Assembly: GCF_023476645.1 (NCBI RefSeq)
Contig: NZ_JAMCOJ010000005.1
Coordinates: 248,001-312,000, forward strand
DNA from: Cellulophaga sp. 20_2_10
GTDB taxonomy: Bacteria > Bacteroidota > Bacteroidia > Flavobacteriales > Flavobacteriaceae
Reading direction: 5' to 3'
DNA: 64,000 nt
Below, one piece after another: positions 62,915 through 64,000 of this stretch. Position 1 is the stretch's first letter; every line of letters starts with the position of its first letter. Below the pieces are notes generated by a model. The model was not told the origin of the DNA and searched no databases. It saw only the letters and a list, made by a program, of their open reading frames with translations. Both the position numbers and the translations under genes were made by a program.

Positions 62915-63421
62915 ATGAAAAAAATCGTAACTATTACCGCTGTCTTTATTCTTGTAATAAGTTCTTGCAAAGAAACTACATCTTCTAAAATAGAACGTGA
63001 TGGCGAGCCAGATGTGATGAACGTAGCGAGTGAAAATGTTGCTATGAACCGAGCTATTGAAGAAGCCAATAGAACTCTATCTAACTTTAAAACTGCCATA
63101 CAAAGCAATAATAAAAACTACTACGGCTTTACCCTAAAACAAAAATTTACAGATGCAGATGACAACTCAGAACACATTTGGATACAAAGTATAACCTATA
63201 ACAATTCTAAATTTAAAGGTGTTGTTGCTAATAAGCCTTTGTATGAAATTAAAGTACAATTAGGCGATACTATTACCGTAGATGAGTCTAACATTAGTGA
63301 CTGGATGTATTTTGACAATAAGATTACCAAAGGTGCATACACTATTAAAGTATTACGAGACCAAATGTCTACAGAAGAACAAAAGGAGTTCGACATACAG
63401 AACGGAATGCAATTTGACTAA
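62915..63421 (+). CDS. Lipoprotein with a DUF2314-like domain
   Basis: A 168-residue lipoprotein (MKKIVTITAVFILVISSC, Cys 18). After a linker, AMNRAIEEANRTLSNFKTAIQ leads into FTLKQKFTDADDNSEHIWIQ and FKGVVANKPLYEIKVQLGDTI, then DWMYFDNKITKGAYTIKVLRD. The pattern (helix, then HIW, then GDxVxV-like turn, then DWMYxDNxxxxGxYT) is what I recall for DUF2314, a small domain of unknown function. Twelve bases follow the previous stop, so it belongs to the same run. Confidence 0.65.
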   Translation: MKKIVTITAVFILVISSCKETTSSKIERDGEPDVMNVASENVAMNRAIEEANRTLSNFKTAIQSNNKNYYGFTLKQKFTDADDNSEHIWIQSITYNNSKFKGVVANKPLYEIKVQLGDTITVDESNISDWMYFDNKITKGAYTIKVLRDQMSTEEQKEFDIQNGMQFD

Positions 63422-63445
63422 CTAATTACCAACCAAATCTACACT

Positions 63446-64000
63446 ATGAAAATAAAACTTATGCTACTTGCCCTAATACTAACAGTTATTGGTTGCAAAA
63501 CAGAAGAACCCGTAAAAATAGCAAACCTGTCTAACCTATATGGCGTAGATGGCTTTGTAGACATACCACTTACCATTACAGATACGCAAGAAACAGACAG
63601 TTACAATACCTACACTATTAAGGCAATTGTTAATACAGATACTATTGGTATGCTTGTTAAACTAAAAAAAGGTATTAAAGCAGGTTTTATAAACGGCGAA
63701 CCTAAAAATATGTTTGTAGACCAAGGCGTTAGTTTTATTTCTACCGGTGAGCAAAGCAACATGTTGCTAGAGTTTTTAGCTAAAAAATACGAGATTAATA
63801 GCAGCAATAACAAACTTAAAGATACACAAGAATTTACCTGTGCCAACCTTAATACCCAAGACATAGATTACGAGAAAGGCACTGCTAAGTTTAAAATATT
63901 TTTAGAGGGCAAGGATGATTATGCTGAGCTGTTCGTAAATTTTGACTTTGCTAAAAACACCATCAATTTAAACGAAAAAGATAACGAGTACAGAGCGCCT
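63446..64000 (+). CDS. Lipoprotein, truncated by the window end
   Basis: Starts with ATG at 63446 (MKIKLMLLALILTVIGCKTE, lipid Cys 17) and is open to the edge, 185 codons. The mature part is mixed beta and charged (VDIPLTITDTQETDSY, FVDQGVSFISTGEQSNMLLEFLAKKY, then KFKIFLEGKDDYAELFVNFDF). No family is assigned. It continues the small-gene run after the DUF2314-like gene. Confidence 0.6.
   Translation, partial: MKIKLMLLALILTVIGCKTEEPVKIANLSNLYGVDGFVDIPLTITDTQETDSYNTYTIKAIVNTDTIGMLVKLKKGIKAGFINGEPKNMFVDQGVSFISTGEQSNMLLEFLAKKYEINSSNNKLKDTQEFTCANLNTQDIDYEKGTAKFKIFLEGKDDYAELFVNFDFAKNTINLNEKDNEYRAP

Noticed and set aside
1-64000. CRISPR arrays and rRNA genes
   Set aside because: No regular repeat-spacer pattern and no rRNA-like conserved stretch were seen in the window.

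Overview
The window looks like chromosomal DNA of a marine-type Flavobacteriaceae (Bacteroidota). It is AT-rich and carries a SusC/SusD pair with its ECF sigma factor and FecR anti-sigma factor. Many secreted or lipoprotein signals are present, and several promoters show the Bacteroidota -7 motif TAnnTTTG. No species name is claimed.

Left part (1-28908): the truncated start of a dicarboxylate symporter, a secreted metallophosphoesterase, a small lipoprotein behind a possible pseudoknot leader, a TPR-type histidine kinase with its LuxR-type response regulator, a DNase I-fold hydrolase and a DUF1508-like protein. Next comes a polysaccharide-utilisation-type locus (7019-22120, all on the minus strand). 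Read in transcription order it holds ECF sigma, FecR, SusC with an STN domain, SusD, two secreted PIG-L deacetylases, a FucP-like MFS permease, a ROK kinase, a PcRGLX/YetA-like lipoprotein and a DASS (SLC13) anion transporter. The sigma factor and FecR would switch on SusCD when the substrate is sensed; the secreted enzymes trim the glycan; the permease and kinase take the released sugar into metabolism. After it lie a DUF2931 pair, a GH114-like lipoprotein, an MscS channel, a cupin and a serine hydrolase.

Middle part (28993-52257): two integrative elements stand in tandem at one tRNA gene with anticodon CAU (52184-52257, minus). Pieces of the tRNA 3' end are repeated at 29539-29597 and 35174-35222. 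Element A (about 29598-35173) has an integrase, a small HTH protein, a replication-initiator-like protein, a deletion scar that looks like the first codons of hsdM joined to the last codons of hsdS, and a three-gene toxin/antitoxin/SecB-like operon. Element B (about 35174-52137) has its own integrase, a type I restriction-modification system (hsdM, an AlbA_2/Schlafen-type gene, hsdS, hsdR), and a mobilisation, replication and partition module (relaxase, MobC-like, ParA, toprim primase, DUF5906 helicase, an iteron cluster, and two candidate structured transfer or regulatory sites). No type IV secretion genes are visible, so B is best read as a mobilisable rather than self-conjugative element. 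Near-identical 20-bp arm-like motifs at the two ends of each element support the boundaries.

Right part (52331-64000): ordinary core genes, namely mce, rbfA, a LolC/E-like permease, dusB, an OmpA-family lipoprotein, lepA and gpsA, followed by a run of small membrane proteins and lipoproteins that continues past the window end.

The observations most worth a second look are the toxin/antitoxin/SecB-like operon beside the RM deletion scar, the paired elements with their arm sites, the nested hairpins at 44887-45013, the iteron cluster at 49513-49719 and the pseudoknot-like leader at 2466-2534.
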